DNA from: Emticicia sp. 21SJ11W-3
Lineage (GTDB): Bacteria; Bacteroidota; Bacteroidia; Cytophagales; Spirosomataceae
Assembly (NCBI RefSeq): GCF_024138715.1
Contig: NZ_CP092074.1
Location: 5,022,001-5,086,000 of the forward strand
Length of the DNA stretch: 64,000 bases
Direction: 5' to 3'
Shown piece by piece: positions 24,875 through 32,516 of this stretch. A program made the translations under genes and the position numbers. Position 1 is the stretch's first letter. Every line of letters begins with the position of its first letter. The notes under the pieces were generated by a model that saw only the letters and a list, made by a program, of their open reading frames with translations, searched no databases and was not told the DNA's origin.

Positions 24875-25639
24875 TTATATAGTAAACAATATTTCATTTC
24901 TTACCGCTCTATCATATTTCTCTTTATCAAACCTGTATAAGAACGGTGATTTAAAGGCCCCGCCTGTTCGTTTTTCAGGTAGTTTTTCCAGAATATCATA
25001 ACTTAACACCAGCTTCTGGAAATTCCGTCGGTCTAGCTGTTTACCCAGAATAGTTTCATAAAGCCTTTGCAGTTCGGGCATGGTAAATTTTTCCGGCAAA
25101 AGGTTATAGCCTATCGGCTGATAACTCACTTGTCTGCGCAGTGCTTTCAGGGCCATTTCAATCATATAGTTGTGGTCAAAAAGTAAATCAGGTATGGCCG
25201 AAATCTCCCACCAGCGGCATTCATCTGTGTACCAGTCAGGGGTAGCCATTACCTGCTCAAATTCAACCAGTGCCATATAGCCGATAGACACGTTGCGTTT
25301 CATGTATTTCTCGTCATAAAAATGTTTGCCGAAAGTCTGCTCCATTTTACTCATCAATACCTCCGGGTCAAATTTCTTATAGCGGTCAGTTTCTCCGAAA
25401 GTGTAAAACTGTTGTAGAAAAATCTCTTTAAGCCCTGTTCTTTCCTGCAAAATTCTGATAACCGCATCATTAACGGCCTCGTCCAGATAAATACGCCCAC
25501 CCGGAAGGCTCCAGGAGTCGGTTCCCTTCCATTTAAGCAGCAGCACCTTCAGTTCTCCGGCATGAAATCCAAAAATCACACAATCAATTGATACTTCTTT
25601 TAATGTAGCTTCCAGATATTGTTTTAGTCGTGGGTCCAT
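24875..25639 (-). CDS. Nudix-domain transcriptional regulator (NrtR/AraR-like)
   Basis: A 254-residue protein with an N-terminal Nudix domain (about 15-140) and a C-terminal winged helix (about 160-235, ending KSPFLYRFDKEKYD). The Nudix box GGRIYLDEAVNDAVIRILQE departs from G-x5-E-x7-REUxEE: the REUxEE part reads RILQER, so catalytic glutamates are missing. This is the pattern of Nudix proteins that bind a ligand and regulate DNA, such as NrtR and the arabinose regulator AraR of Bacteroides. The ATG at 25639 is preferred to a GTG at 25693 because a -7 box (TATTTTTG, 25666-25659) lies between. Its neighbours suggest control of sugar or polyol genes; the ligand is unknown. Confidence 0.83.
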   Translation of the reverse strand: MDPRLKQYLEATLKEVSIDCVIFGFHAGELKVLLLKWKGTDSWSLPGGRIYLDEAVNDAVIRILQERTGLKEIFLQQFYTFGETDRYKKFDPEVLMSKMEQTFGKHFYDEKYMKRNVSIGYMALVEFEQVMATPDWYTDECRWWEISAIPDLLFDHNYMIEMALKALRRQVSYQPIGYNLLPEKFTMPELQRLYETILGKQLDRRNFQKLVLSYDILEKLPEKRTGGAFKSPFLYRFDKEKYDRAVRNEILFTI

Positions 25640-25881
25640 ATCAGTGTTGGTTTCAGCCCAAAAATAAAAAAATTCTTTGTGTTTATTGTACACATTGAAA
25701 AATTCTCTATTATTGCGTAGTTTTTACACATTAACATAGTTATTTTTAAAATCAGAAAAATCCTATTACTTGTCTCTTTTATATTCAACCCTGCCTTTTA
25801 TACCTATTTTGCTCAGCCGCCTTATTTTGTTTTACGGTTAGCAAAATTGATATAGGCGAACCTTTTACCGCCTGAGCGCAA

Positions 25882-25899
25882 AGTTTGAAAGAACAAACT
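25882..25899. promoter_or_regulatory. Inverted repeat upstream of the sugar dehydrogenase gene
   Basis: AGTTTG-N6-CAAACT has perfect 6-bp arms and lies 36 bp before the start at 25936, in the 296-bp region divergent from the Nudix regulator. It could be an operator for that regulator, but no second copy was found. Confidence 0.35.
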
Positions 25900-25935
25900 A
25901 TCACCCCGAAACTGTAATAAAACCTGATTGAAATT

Positions 25936-28662
25936 ATGAGAACAATTATCAAAGGCCTTTTGTTAGGCATAATGCCACTGGCTATGCTGGCGCAGGTGCC
26001 TGAAGAAAACCGCTTTCAGAAAGTAACCCTTACCGAAAACCTGAATGAGCCGCTTGAGCTGGCTGTGCTACCAGACGAACGCGTGCTATTTATTGAACGC
26101 CACGGGCTGGTAAAGATGTACAGCCCCCTTACCAGAAAAACTACTACTATTGCCACTATTCAGGTTAGTACCAAGTACAATTTTGCTGATGGCGGGCAGC
26201 CTGAGGCAGAGGATGGATTACTGGGACTAAACATTGACCCCAACTTTGCGAAAAACCACTGGGTTTATCTGTATTACTCTCCGGCCGGAAGTGACCCCAA
26301 AAACGTTCTGGCACGTTTTGAATTGAAAGGCAACACGCTAGACATGAACAGTAAAAAGGTAATGCTGGAAATACCCACCCAAAGAGACCAATGCTGCCAT
26401 ACCGGTGGCTCAATTGACTGGGACTCTGCCGGGAATCTGTATCTTTCAACCGGCGATAACACCAGCCCGAGGGCATCTGACGGCTATGCGCCCATTGATG
26501 AGCGCCCCGGTCGCAGCCCTTACGATGCGCAGAAGTCTTCTGCGAACACCAATGACCTCAGAGGCAAGATTATCCGTATTCACCCTGAAGCCGATGGCAG
26601 CTATACCATTCCCGACGGTAACCTGTTTCCGAAAGGCACACCTAAAACACGCCCTGAGATATATACCATGGGCCACAGAAACCCTTACAGAATATCGGTT
26701 GATAAAAAGAATGGCTTTTTGTATTGGGGAGACGTAGGCCCCGATGCCGGAAAAGACTCAACAGGCCTTGGCCCGGCAGCTGAAGACGAGTTTGGGCAGG
26801 CCCGTAAGGCAGGTAATTTTGGCTGGCCCTATTTTGTGGGCGACAATAAAGCTTATTGGGACTTTGATTTTGCCAGCCAGAAATCGGGCGATAAATTTAA
26901 TCCTGAAAAACCAATTAATAATTCTCCTAATAATACCGGTCTGCAAGAGCTGCCCCCTGCGCAGAAAGCTTTTCTGTGGTATCCGGCAGCAGAATCAAAG
27001 AAGTTTCCGCTCTTTGGTTCGGGTGGCCGCAGTGCAATGGCAGGCCCGGTTTATAGAAAAGAATTGTTTGCCGGTGCCAAACATGCATTTCCTGATTACT
27101 ATAATAATAAGCTGTTTATTTATGAATGGATGCGCGACTGGATAATTGCCGTAACAATGAACGAGCAGGGCGATTACGTAAAAATGGAGCGTTTTTTACC
27201 TAATCTGAAACTGGAACACCCCATTGACATGGCTTTTGGGCCGAATGGGGATATGTATATACTGGAATACGGCCAGGGTTGGTTTGTGGCCAATCCGGAA
27301 TCAAAACTTGTAAGAATTGAATACAACGGCGGTAATCGCAAACCAATGGTAATGGCAACGGCAGATAAACAGGCCGGTGCTTTACCACTTAAAGTGACGT
27401 TTTCGTCAGAAGGAACAAAAGATTATGATAATGATGCCCTGAAATATGAATGGAAAATAACGCCGCAAGCGGGTGGCAATCCGATAATACTTACCGACCC
27501 AAACCCTACCTATACTTTCAGTAAGCTGGGCACTTATAAGGCGGCACTAACGGTAACAGATGCCCAAGGCCTTAAAGATACCAAAGAACTGATTATCAAG
27601 GCCGGAAACGAGCCACCACAGGTTTCGCTTGCGCTTTTGAGTGGCAACCAGACCTTCTTTTTCCCTGACAAAGAAGTGCCTTACGAAGTGAAGGTATCTG
27701 ACAAAGAAGATGGCAGCCTTGACAATAAACGTATACCGGCCGCCAAAGTGAAAATTACGGCTATTTATCAGGATGCCGAAGATGGCCCACAAGTTCAGGG
27801 GCATCAGGCAGCGCCGGTTACTTTTACAGCAGGCAAAAACCTGATTGACAAAAGCGATTGCAAAGCCTGCCATTTTCAGGATAAAAAATCAATCGGCCCC
27901 GCATTTACTGAGGTATCCAAAAAGTATAAGACCAATAGTAATGCCGTTGCTGTTTTATCTGACAAAATCATTAAAGGTGGCGCAGGTGTATGGGGCGACG
28001 TGGCCATGTCGGCCCATCCGAATATTGGCTTGCCCGAAGCCGGACAAATGGTAAAATATATCCTGAGTCTGGCAGATAAGCAAACACCTCCTGCTTTGTT
28101 ACCGCCCAAAGGCACGTTTGCAACCAGAATACCAGAAGGGGCCGACGCCGGAAAAGGCGTCTTTAAAGTTAAGGCCTCTTATACAGACAAAGGCGCCAAC
28201 GGGCTGCCTGCACAAACCACCGAAAAAACAGTGGTGCTGCAAAGCCCTACCATATTACTTGGGCAAGCCCCGGAAACATCAAAAAACATTATGAAATTCA
28301 AGATGGGCGAAACCAATCTGTTGATCGTAACGGCGGCCAATACCTATGCGGCCTTCAAGAACATTGACCTCACAGACGTAAAAACCCTGCGCTTCATAAT
28401 AGCAGCCCCTAAGCAACAGCTAAACGCACAAGGCGGAATTGTAGAAGTGCATACCGGTTCGCCGGATGGGCCGTTATTGGGCAAAACAGATTTTGTTGAG
28501 CCTAGTGACGACATGAACGCCTTCTCGGGTGCGAAACCGCCCAAGACTTACCAGGTGCGTATTCCGGCCACTAATGGTTTCAGTGATTTGTACTTTGTTT
28601 TCAAAAACGATAAATCAAAGGGCGCTTTGTTTGTGCCTTTTTCAGTAACCTTCGAACCTTAA
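25936..28662 (+). CDS. Secreted PQQ-type sugar dehydrogenase with PKD, cytochrome c and CBM6-like domains
   Basis: A 908-residue exported redox enzyme. A signal peptide (about 1-20) precedes a glucose/sorbosone dehydrogenase beta-propeller (about 25-465, with CCHTGG, GYAPIDERP, NTNDLRGKIIRI and TMGHRNPYRISVD). A PKD domain follows (about 475-560), then a single c-type heme domain with CKACH (about 645) and a likely axial Met in AMSAHP, and a C-terminal CBM6-like jellyroll (about 770-908, DLYFVFKN). It probably oxidises a sugar aldose or aldehyde in the periplasm and passes electrons to the attached heme. PQQ use is a family inference. A paralog of the same architecture lies at 60203-63016. 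Confidence 0.88.
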   Translation: MRTIIKGLLLGIMPLAMLAQVPEENRFQKVTLTENLNEPLELAVLPDERVLFIERHGLVKMYSPLTRKTTTIATIQVSTKYNFADGGQPEAEDGLLGLNIDPNFAKNHWVYLYYSPAGSDPKNVLARFELKGNTLDMNSKKVMLEIPTQRDQCCHTGGSIDWDSAGNLYLSTGDNTSPRASDGYAPIDERPGRSPYDAQKSSANTNDLRGKIIRIHPEADGSYTIPDGNLFPKGTPKTRPEIYTMGHRNPYRISVDKKNGFLYWGDVGPDAGKDSTGLGPAAEDEFGQARKAGNFGWPYFVGDNKAYWDFDFASQKSGDKFNPEKPINNSPNNTGLQELPPAQKAFLWYPAAESKKFPLFGSGGRSAMAGPVYRKELFAGAKHAFPDYYNNKLFIYEWMRDWIIAVTMNEQGDYVKMERFLPNLKLEHPIDMAFGPNGDMYILEYGQGWFVANPESKLVRIEYNGGNRKPMVMATADKQAGALPLKVTFSSEGTKDYDNDALKYEWKITPQAGGNPIILTDPNPTYTFSKLGTYKAALTVTDAQGLKDTKELIIKAGNEPPQVSLALLSGNQTFFFPDKEVPYEVKVSDKEDGSLDNKRIPAAKVKITAIYQDAEDGPQVQGHQAAPVTFTAGKNLIDKSDCKACHFQDKKSIGPAFTEVSKKYKTNSNAVAVLSDKIIKGGAGVWGDVAMSAHPNIGLPEAGQMVKYILSLADKQTPPALLPPKGTFATRIPEGADAGKGVFKVKASYTDKGANGLPAQTTEKTVVLQSPTILLGQAPETSKNIMKFKMGETNLLIVTAANTYAAFKNIDLTDVKTLRFIIAAPKQQLNAQGGIVEVHTGSPDGPLLGKTDFVEPSDDMNAFSGAKPPKTYQVRIPATNGFSDLYFVFKNDKSKGALFVPFSVTFEP

Positions 28663-28695
28663 TTTCAGAAATATCCATCATTTAATAATCAACTC

Positions 28696-29724
28696 ATGAA
28701 TACACGTCGTCAATTTCTGAGCCAGTTAGGCCTTGCTACAGCAGGTCTAGGCTTGTCAAGCATGTTACCCGATACCCTTTTAGCAGCTGAATCAGCAAAA
28801 AAATTCACCTTCGAAATCTCACTGGCTGAGTTCTCTTTCGCTTCAGAGTTATATACCGGCAAAATGAAAAACATGGATTTTCCGGCCAGAGCCAAAACCG
28901 AATTTGGTATTTCTGTCCTTGAATACGTTTCAGGTTTTTTCAACAATAAACATTCCGACCAGGCCTATATGAAAGAACTGAAACAGCGCTGCGATGACCT
29001 GGGCATGAAAAACCACCTGATTATGGTAGACGGTGAGAACATTGCATCGCTGGATGCTGCCAAGCGCCAGAAAGCAGTAGAAGCCCATTACGGATGGGTA
29101 GAGGCCGCAAAATATCTGGGTTGCACGTCTATCAGAGTTAACTGGGGTGATGCCATGTCGGCACTATCGGGTAAAGGCGAAGAAGGAAGCATGGAAGAAG
29201 TAGGCAAAGCCGCTGCCGACGGGTATCAGAAACTATGCGATTTCGCAGCCAAAGCTGGCCTGAATGTAATTGTAGAAAATCACTTCGGATATTCAACCGA
29301 CCCCGACTGGCTGGTGAGTGTGATGAAACAGGTAAAAGCAAAAAACAAAGGCTTTTTGCCTGACTTTGGTAACTTCTGTGCTGAAAGAAGCAAGCCTGCC
29401 ACTATGGATCTGAAAGGTATTATGGCTACTAAATGCGTAAAAGAGCATGACAAGTATGACGGCGTACAGAAAATGATGCCTTATGCCAAAGGCATAAGCG
29501 CCAAAACCCATAAATTTGGCCCTGATGGAGAAGATGTAGATACTGATTTCATCAGAATATTTAAAATTATTAAGGCTTCCGGCTGGACAGGCGGCTATGT
29601 AGGTATAGAATATGAAGGAGGCCTGATGAGAGACCTGGGCGGAGACACCAGTTACCTCCCCAATGCAGATGGCATAAAAGCCACCAAAAAGCTATTGGAA
29701 AAAGTACAGAAAGAACTGGCCTGA
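28696..29724 (+). CDS. Tat-exported sugar isomerase/epimerase-like TIM barrel
   Basis: A 342-residue xylose isomerase-like TIM barrel with an N-terminal twin-arginine signal (TRRQFLSQLGLATAGLG, about 3-19), so it is exported folded, probably with a bound metal. Metal-site segments include NVIVENHFGY (Glu about 194), FLPDFGNF (Asp about 221), GISAKTHKFG (His about 273) and YVGIEYEGG near the C-terminus. It follows the sugar dehydrogenase by 33 bp and is likely co-transcribed. A role in processing the oxidised or released sugar is inference; the catalytic substrate is unknown. Confidence 0.82.
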   Translation: MNTRRQFLSQLGLATAGLGLSSMLPDTLLAAESAKKFTFEISLAEFSFASELYTGKMKNMDFPARAKTEFGISVLEYVSGFFNNKHSDQAYMKELKQRCDDLGMKNHLIMVDGENIASLDAAKRQKAVEAHYGWVEAAKYLGCTSIRVNWGDAMSALSGKGEEGSMEEVGKAAADGYQKLCDFAAKAGLNVIVENHFGYSTDPDWLVSVMKQVKAKNKGFLPDFGNFCAERSKPATMDLKGIMATKCVKEHDKYDGVQKMMPYAKGISAKTHKFGPDGEDVDTDFIRIFKIIKASGWTGGYVGIEYEGGLMRDLGGDTSYLPNADGIKATKKLLEKVQKELA

Positions 29725-29744
29725 AAGTAATCATTACATTTTTC

Positions 29745-29777
29745 AAAGCCATCAACGTTAACGCGTTTGATGGCTTT
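29745..29777 (+). terminator. Intrinsic terminator of the sugar dehydrogenase operon
   Basis: AAAGCCATCAA (29745-29755) pairs perfectly with TTGATGGCTTT (29767-29777), followed by ATTTTT, 21 bp past the stop. Confidence 0.85.
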
Positions 29778-29907
29778 ATTTTTATAAACTATTGCTCTGA
29801 ATCTATTACCTTTACTGTTTGTAGCTGTAAGCAATTACTGTTGCTGTAATAGCAAAACCATTTAAAAAGTATTACACTAAATACCGCTTTTGACAAGCAC
29901 CGTTTCA

Positions 29908-31143
29908 ATGAAAAAAACATTATTACTGTCGGCAACTTTATTATTTTTTCAGACCCTGGCATTGGCACAGGGCATTATGTGGGAACCCACCATAGAGACT
30001 GCCTTTGCCAAGGCGAAAGCTCAGAACAAACCGGTTTTTGTTGAATGCTATCATCCCAGCTGCCCCATTTGTATGAAGCTGGAACCAACCTTGAAAGATA
30101 ATGAAGTGGGCAAGTTTTATAACCAGAATTTTATCAATTTCAAGCTGAATCTGAGCGATGCGCGGCAGGTAAAGTTTCTGAACGACAAAAAAATCTATCT
30201 GCTAAGCTATCCGCTCTTTTTGTTTTTTGATAACAACCAGAACATCATTTATCTTAACGACCCTATCAATACGCCCGGAAGCCTGATACAACATGGCAAA
30301 ACTGCGCTTGACCCCGAGAGACAAACAGCCAACGCCTGGAAAAAATATCTGGCCGGTACCCGCGACGTAAACTCAATGATAGACCTGAGTTACCAATACA
30401 GGCTTACAAGAGACACTACCCGAAATTTAAGAATTGCCAATGATTTGTATGCGGTGTATCCGAAAGACAAACTGGGGTCAAAAGAAAGCTGGGCTATAGC
30501 CAAAAAATGTGTAATGGATATGGATAACGGCTTTGCCGAATTCTGGATGAAGAATCTGGGCACGGCCCGTAAATATGAAGGAGAAGACGGGCATGCAGGC
30601 AATGAAACCAACGCTATGGCCCTGCTGATACAGATGGCCATTTATAGCCCCAAAGCCAGCAAATACTCAATGGCTAAGGTAAATAAAATTAAACAGTACA
30701 TGACCCTTGTAGGTGCGGGGCAATACATAACCAGCAATACCTGGCACATTGAGGCACAGGCCATGATTCGTGAGCAGGGCCAAGACAAAGCCTTTACCTT
30801 TATACAGAACCAGGTGAGCCAGACAAAGCAGCCGCAAATGCTGGTTTATTACGTAACGTTTTACAATAATAATTTCCCTGACGGAAAATACGCTGCGCAG
30901 GTAAGAAACTGGCTGAATGTAGCACAGCCCCAGTTGAGCTCAGCCCAAGACCTTACCAATTACAGATATGAGTCGGCTCGTTTGTATAAAAAAGCAGGCG
31001 ATAAAGCCAAAGCAAAGCAGGAAATTGCTCAGGCTAAAACTACACTTGGTAATGCCCGTGCCAACGCTAAAGATGCAAATAGCAGAAATGTAGTGGAAAG
31101 CCTGTCGAAAAACATTGATAAACTGGCCGCTGAAGTAAATTAA
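29908..31143 (+). CDS. Secreted thioredoxin-like protein with helical-repeat C-terminus
   Basis: A 411-residue exported protein. The signal peptide MKKTLLLSATLLFFQTLALAQ is followed by a thioredoxin-fold domain (about 25-140) with a CPIC redox motif in YHPSCPICMKLEP (about 50), then a mainly helical C-terminal half (about 170-405) that looks like TPR-type repeats. The ATG at 29908 is chosen over a TTG at 29890 because it begins a clean signal peptide. It probably acts in periplasmic thiol-disulfide exchange, or as a scaffold using an inactive fold; the partner is unknown. It is flanked by terminators and appears to be monocistronic. Confidence 0.78.
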   Translation: MKKTLLLSATLLFFQTLALAQGIMWEPTIETAFAKAKAQNKPVFVECYHPSCPICMKLEPTLKDNEVGKFYNQNFINFKLNLSDARQVKFLNDKKIYLLSYPLFLFFDNNQNIIYLNDPINTPGSLIQHGKTALDPERQTANAWKKYLAGTRDVNSMIDLSYQYRLTRDTTRNLRIANDLYAVYPKDKLGSKESWAIAKKCVMDMDNGFAEFWMKNLGTARKYEGEDGHAGNETNAMALLIQMAIYSPKASKYSMAKVNKIKQYMTLVGAGQYITSNTWHIEAQAMIREQGQDKAFTFIQNQVSQTKQPQMLVYYVTFYNNNFPDGKYAAQVRNWLNVAQPQLSSAQDLTNYRYESARLYKKAGDKAKAKQEIAQAKTTLGNARANAKDANSRNVVESLSKNIDKLAAEVN

Positions 31144-31162
31144 CAGCCATTTTAAACCCCAT

Positions 31163-31200
31163 AAAAAAAGGTCTCTGTAGTTTTACAAAGACCTTTTTTT
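31163..31200. terminator. Bidirectional terminator between the thioredoxin-like and OmpH genes
   Basis: AAAAAAAGGTCT (31163-31174) and AGACCTTTTTTT (31189-31200) form a perfect 12-bp stem with T runs on both strands, serving the convergent genes. Confidence 0.9.
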
Positions 31201-31220
31201 ATGCAATGCCCTTAATGAAA

Positions 31221-31814
31221 TTAGTTTTTCTTAGGAGCAGGAGTAGTCGCCGGGGCCGTTGTTGTATTACCAGCTGCTTGTTTGGCAGGAGGCGTAACAC
31301 CTAATTTTTTGAAAACCAGGTCTGAGATATTATCAGCATCAGGAGCAACCAACAAGATAGGCGTAGTACCAGGGCCTGCATCTGTATTAAATACATACAC
31401 ATAACCGCTTTCTTTAGCTACTTCTTTAATAGTTTTGTCAATTTTATCTAAAACCGGAGCCAACAATTGTTGTTGTTTTTGTTGCAAAGCAGTTTCAGAA
31501 TTTTGTTGAAATTCCTGAATTGCATTGTTTTGGTTTGTCAATTCTTTCTCGCGGTCAGCTCTGATTACCGGCGACATAGTTGCCTGGTTTTTTTGGTAAT
31601 CTTCATATTTCTTTTGAAAATCCGTGATTTTATCCTGCAACAATTTGTCGTATTGTGCTTTTTCGGTTTTCAATTTTGTTTCTATATCTTTAGCATCGGG
31701 TAAGTTGTTAAGAATAAAATCTACGTTAGTATATCCGATTTTTTGTTGAGCATTCGCAGTAATACCGACAAACATTAAAGCCGCAATCAACGAGGCAAAA
31801 AGCTTTGTTTTCAT
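31221..31814 (-). CDS. OmpH/Skp-family periplasmic chaperone
   Basis: A 197-residue Skp-like chaperone that holds unfolded outer membrane proteins in the periplasm. A signal peptide (MKTKLFASLIAALMFVGITANAQ) precedes QKIGYTNVDFILNNLPDAK, the typical first beta strand, a long charged coiled coil (about 45-125) and the closing strands YVYVFNTDAG. The low-complexity tail (about 175-197, rich in Thr, Ala and Pro) is an extension not needed for the Skp core. It lies 7 bp after the first ompH copy, at the end of the bamA block, and ends at a strong terminator. Confidence 0.9.
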   Translation of the reverse strand: MKTKLFASLIAALMFVGITANAQQKIGYTNVDFILNNLPDAKDIETKLKTEKAQYDKLLQDKITDFQKKYEDYQKNQATMSPVIRADREKELTNQNNAIQEFQQNSETALQQKQQQLLAPVLDKIDKTIKEVAKESGYVYVFNTDAGPGTTPILLVAPDADNISDLVFKKLGVTPPAKQAAGNTTTAPATTPAPKKN

Positions 31815-31821
31815 TTTGTTA

Positions 31822-32379
31822 CTATTTTTTTGGTTTGGTTACTTGGTTATTTTGATTTTTATCTTCCTTTAAGGAAATCCCCAGGGCCTCCATTACATAA
31901 TCTGTGTAATCGTGGCGGGGGTCGGTGTAAATCATGCTCATATCTGAGGCCTTGTCAAATATAAACATTAATTGTTTCTGGCGGGCAACTTTCTCACAAG
32001 CTTTGTAGATGTCGTCCATGATTGGCTTCATTATTTCCTTTTTTTTGGCAAATAAAAGACCGTTCATTCCAAAAACTTTGTTGTTTAACTCTTTTACTTC
32101 TTTTTCTTTATCATCCAGCGCTTTCTGCCGCTCACGCTTCATCTCGGCTGTCAGGAGAATCTCTTCCCGTTGAAACTGCTGCCGCATTTTTTCTAACTCT
32201 TCGTACTTGCCCTGCACATCCAGCACCCATTTTTCAGAATATTTCTCCATCTCGTCCTGGGCTTTTTTGTATTCGGGCATCTTGCTGGTAATGAACTCCG
32301 AATCAATGTACCCAAACTTTTGTGCAAAAGACTGAATAGAAAAGAGTGCCAAAAATAGCAAAATTATTGTCTTTTTCAT
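31822..32379 (-). CDS. OmpH/Skp-family periplasmic chaperone
   Basis: A 185-residue paralog of the following gene. Signal peptide MKKTIILLFLALFSIQSFAQ, first strand KFGYIDSEFITSKMPEYKKAQ, a long coiled coil (about 40-115) and closing strand LMFIFDKASDMSM, then a Lys/Gln-rich tail. Tandem ompH genes downstream of bamA are the usual arrangement in Cytophagales, and they supply chaperones to the BAM complex made by the same transcript. There is a 137-bp gap after bamA with no recognisable gene and no clear terminator. Confidence 0.9.
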   Translation of the reverse strand: MKKTIILLFLALFSIQSFAQKFGYIDSEFITSKMPEYKKAQDEMEKYSEKWVLDVQGKYEELEKMRQQFQREEILLTAEMKRERQKALDDKEKEVKELNNKVFGMNGLLFAKKKEIMKPIMDDIYKACEKVARQKQLMFIFDKASDMSMIYTDPRHDYTDYVMEALGISLKEDKNQNNQVTKPKK

Positions 32380-32516
32380 TCAAAATTAATTACGAATGGA
32401 TAATATTTTCTTCTCTGGTTAAATACTAACGTCTTTTTCTGCTCTTAATTGCCTTATTAACGCCGTTCAGTCAGGGCTGGTATACTATTAACAGATATTA
32501 ACAAAAAAGCCCTTTG

